This document shows positions 32,328-32,640 of a DNA stretch of 32,640 nt, in pieces; within the stretch, counting starts at the first letter, position 1; every line of letters starts with the position of its first letter. Source of the stretch: Alphaproteobacteria bacterium. GTDB taxonomy: Bacteria > Pseudomonadota > Alphaproteobacteria > Micavibrionales > Micavibrionaceae. A model generated the notes under the pieces. That model had not been told where the DNA came from. It searched no databases and was given only the letters and a program-made list of their open reading frames with translations. The stretch is taken from positions 1 through 32,640 of the forward strand of contig QKCR01000140.1 in NCBI GenBank assembly GCA_003245575.1, written 5' to 3'. The position numbers and the translations under genes were made by a program.

Positions 32328-32640
32328 AGCTTTGTGATGCCTTCATTATTCTCCGTCTTGCGCAGATAAATCTTAGGCGCGTTTTACAGGTAAAAAGCGG
32401 GATAATTGTGCGGATGATTAGCTCGACCTTATACCCTTCGTAAAACGGACCTTTTGAACAGATGGTTGCAATTTCGTCAGGTTCAAGACGGAATGCACCC
32501 TCGTGGCGCTGAACGTTTCCTGTTGTCGATTTAAAGGGAGCTGTGCGCACAACGCCCATAATCGTTTGATCTGTCATGTTACGCAGATTTGCACATTCGT
32601 CAAAAGGTGTTACTTCCGCGGCCTCTGCAAGGTTCGGGAA
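32299..32640 (-). CDS. Unrecognised protein, C-terminal part (5' end beyond window)
   Basis: The frame is open from the right edge through to TGA at 32299-32301, 113 codons. No family is recognised. The sequence is plausible as coding (GNVQRHEGAFRLEPDEIAT, YEGYKVELIIRTIIPLF), with the last 25 or so residues basic. An internal ATG at 32577 is the first start codon in the window, but coding-like sequence upstream of it (NLAEAAEVTPFDECANLRN) indicates that the true start is outside. It is convergent with SURF1 and overlaps it by 29 bases. Confidence 0.55.
   Translation of the reverse strand, partial: FPNLAEAAEVTPFDECANLRNMTDQTIMGVVRTAPFKSTTGNVQRHEGAFRLEPDEIATICSKGPFYEGYKVELIIRTIIPLFTCKTRLRFICARRRIMKASQSFTLNVNKVA

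Overview
The window looks like chromosomal DNA of an alphaproteobacterium of moderate GC content. The order ctaB, a tiny coxF-like gene, ctaG (cox11), ctaE (coxIII), DUF983, SURF1 is a typical alphaproteobacterial terminal-oxidase block, and cmk-rpsA plus aroA and fabD-fabG fit the same class. The surface adhesin, short Ppx/GppA protein and several exported orphans would suit a Micavibrio-like or rhodospirilloid lineage, but the genus cannot be fixed from sequence alone.

Region 1 (1-8430) is a type I secretion locus. A very large repetitive surface adhesin enters from the left edge. It is built of near-identical 750-bp modules and ends in a type I secretion target domain. A TolC-like outer-membrane channel, a LapB-like ABC transporter with a degenerate C39 domain and a LapC/HlyD-like membrane-fusion protein follow on the same strand. 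The adhesin frame is broken at about 893-900, apparently by loss of 4 nt at a module boundary. This is either an assembly artefact or a real inactivation that separates the repeats from the export signal.

Region 2 (8443-11007) holds a Ppx/GppA phosphatase, an acidic orphan ending at a strong terminator, and a convergent orphan gene. Region 3 (11071-17413, mostly minus strand) holds rpsA and cmk, a plus-strand serine DD-peptidase-like gene, aroA (convergent and overlapping with the peptidase), a lipoprotein and an L,D-transpeptidase-like gene. The DD-peptidase and L,D-transpeptidase genes suggest peptidoglycan remodelling interleaved with core genes. Region 4 (17437-20894) is a divergent pair of unrecognised genes: an exported protein with a 48-bp minisatellite, and a 697-residue Ala-rich membrane protein.

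Region 5 (20922-24905) holds a DEAD-box RNA helicase with a very long repetitive basic tail, a bidirectional terminator, and fabG/fabD on the minus strand. Region 6 (25066-26370) has two unrecognised small genes preceded by a long leader. Region 7 (26394-32327) is ilvA followed by the cytochrome oxidase assembly and subunit III block, with an unrecognised membrane-anchored protein inserted between coxF and ctaG. A partial minus-strand gene runs off the right edge and overlaps the end of SURF1.

No tRNA, rRNA, CRISPR array, insertion sequence or prophage was seen. The most notable signals are the adhesin frameshift and its cysteine clusters, the switch-like rpsA leader, the terminator-like hairpin inside the DUF983 coding start, and the orphan exported proteins.
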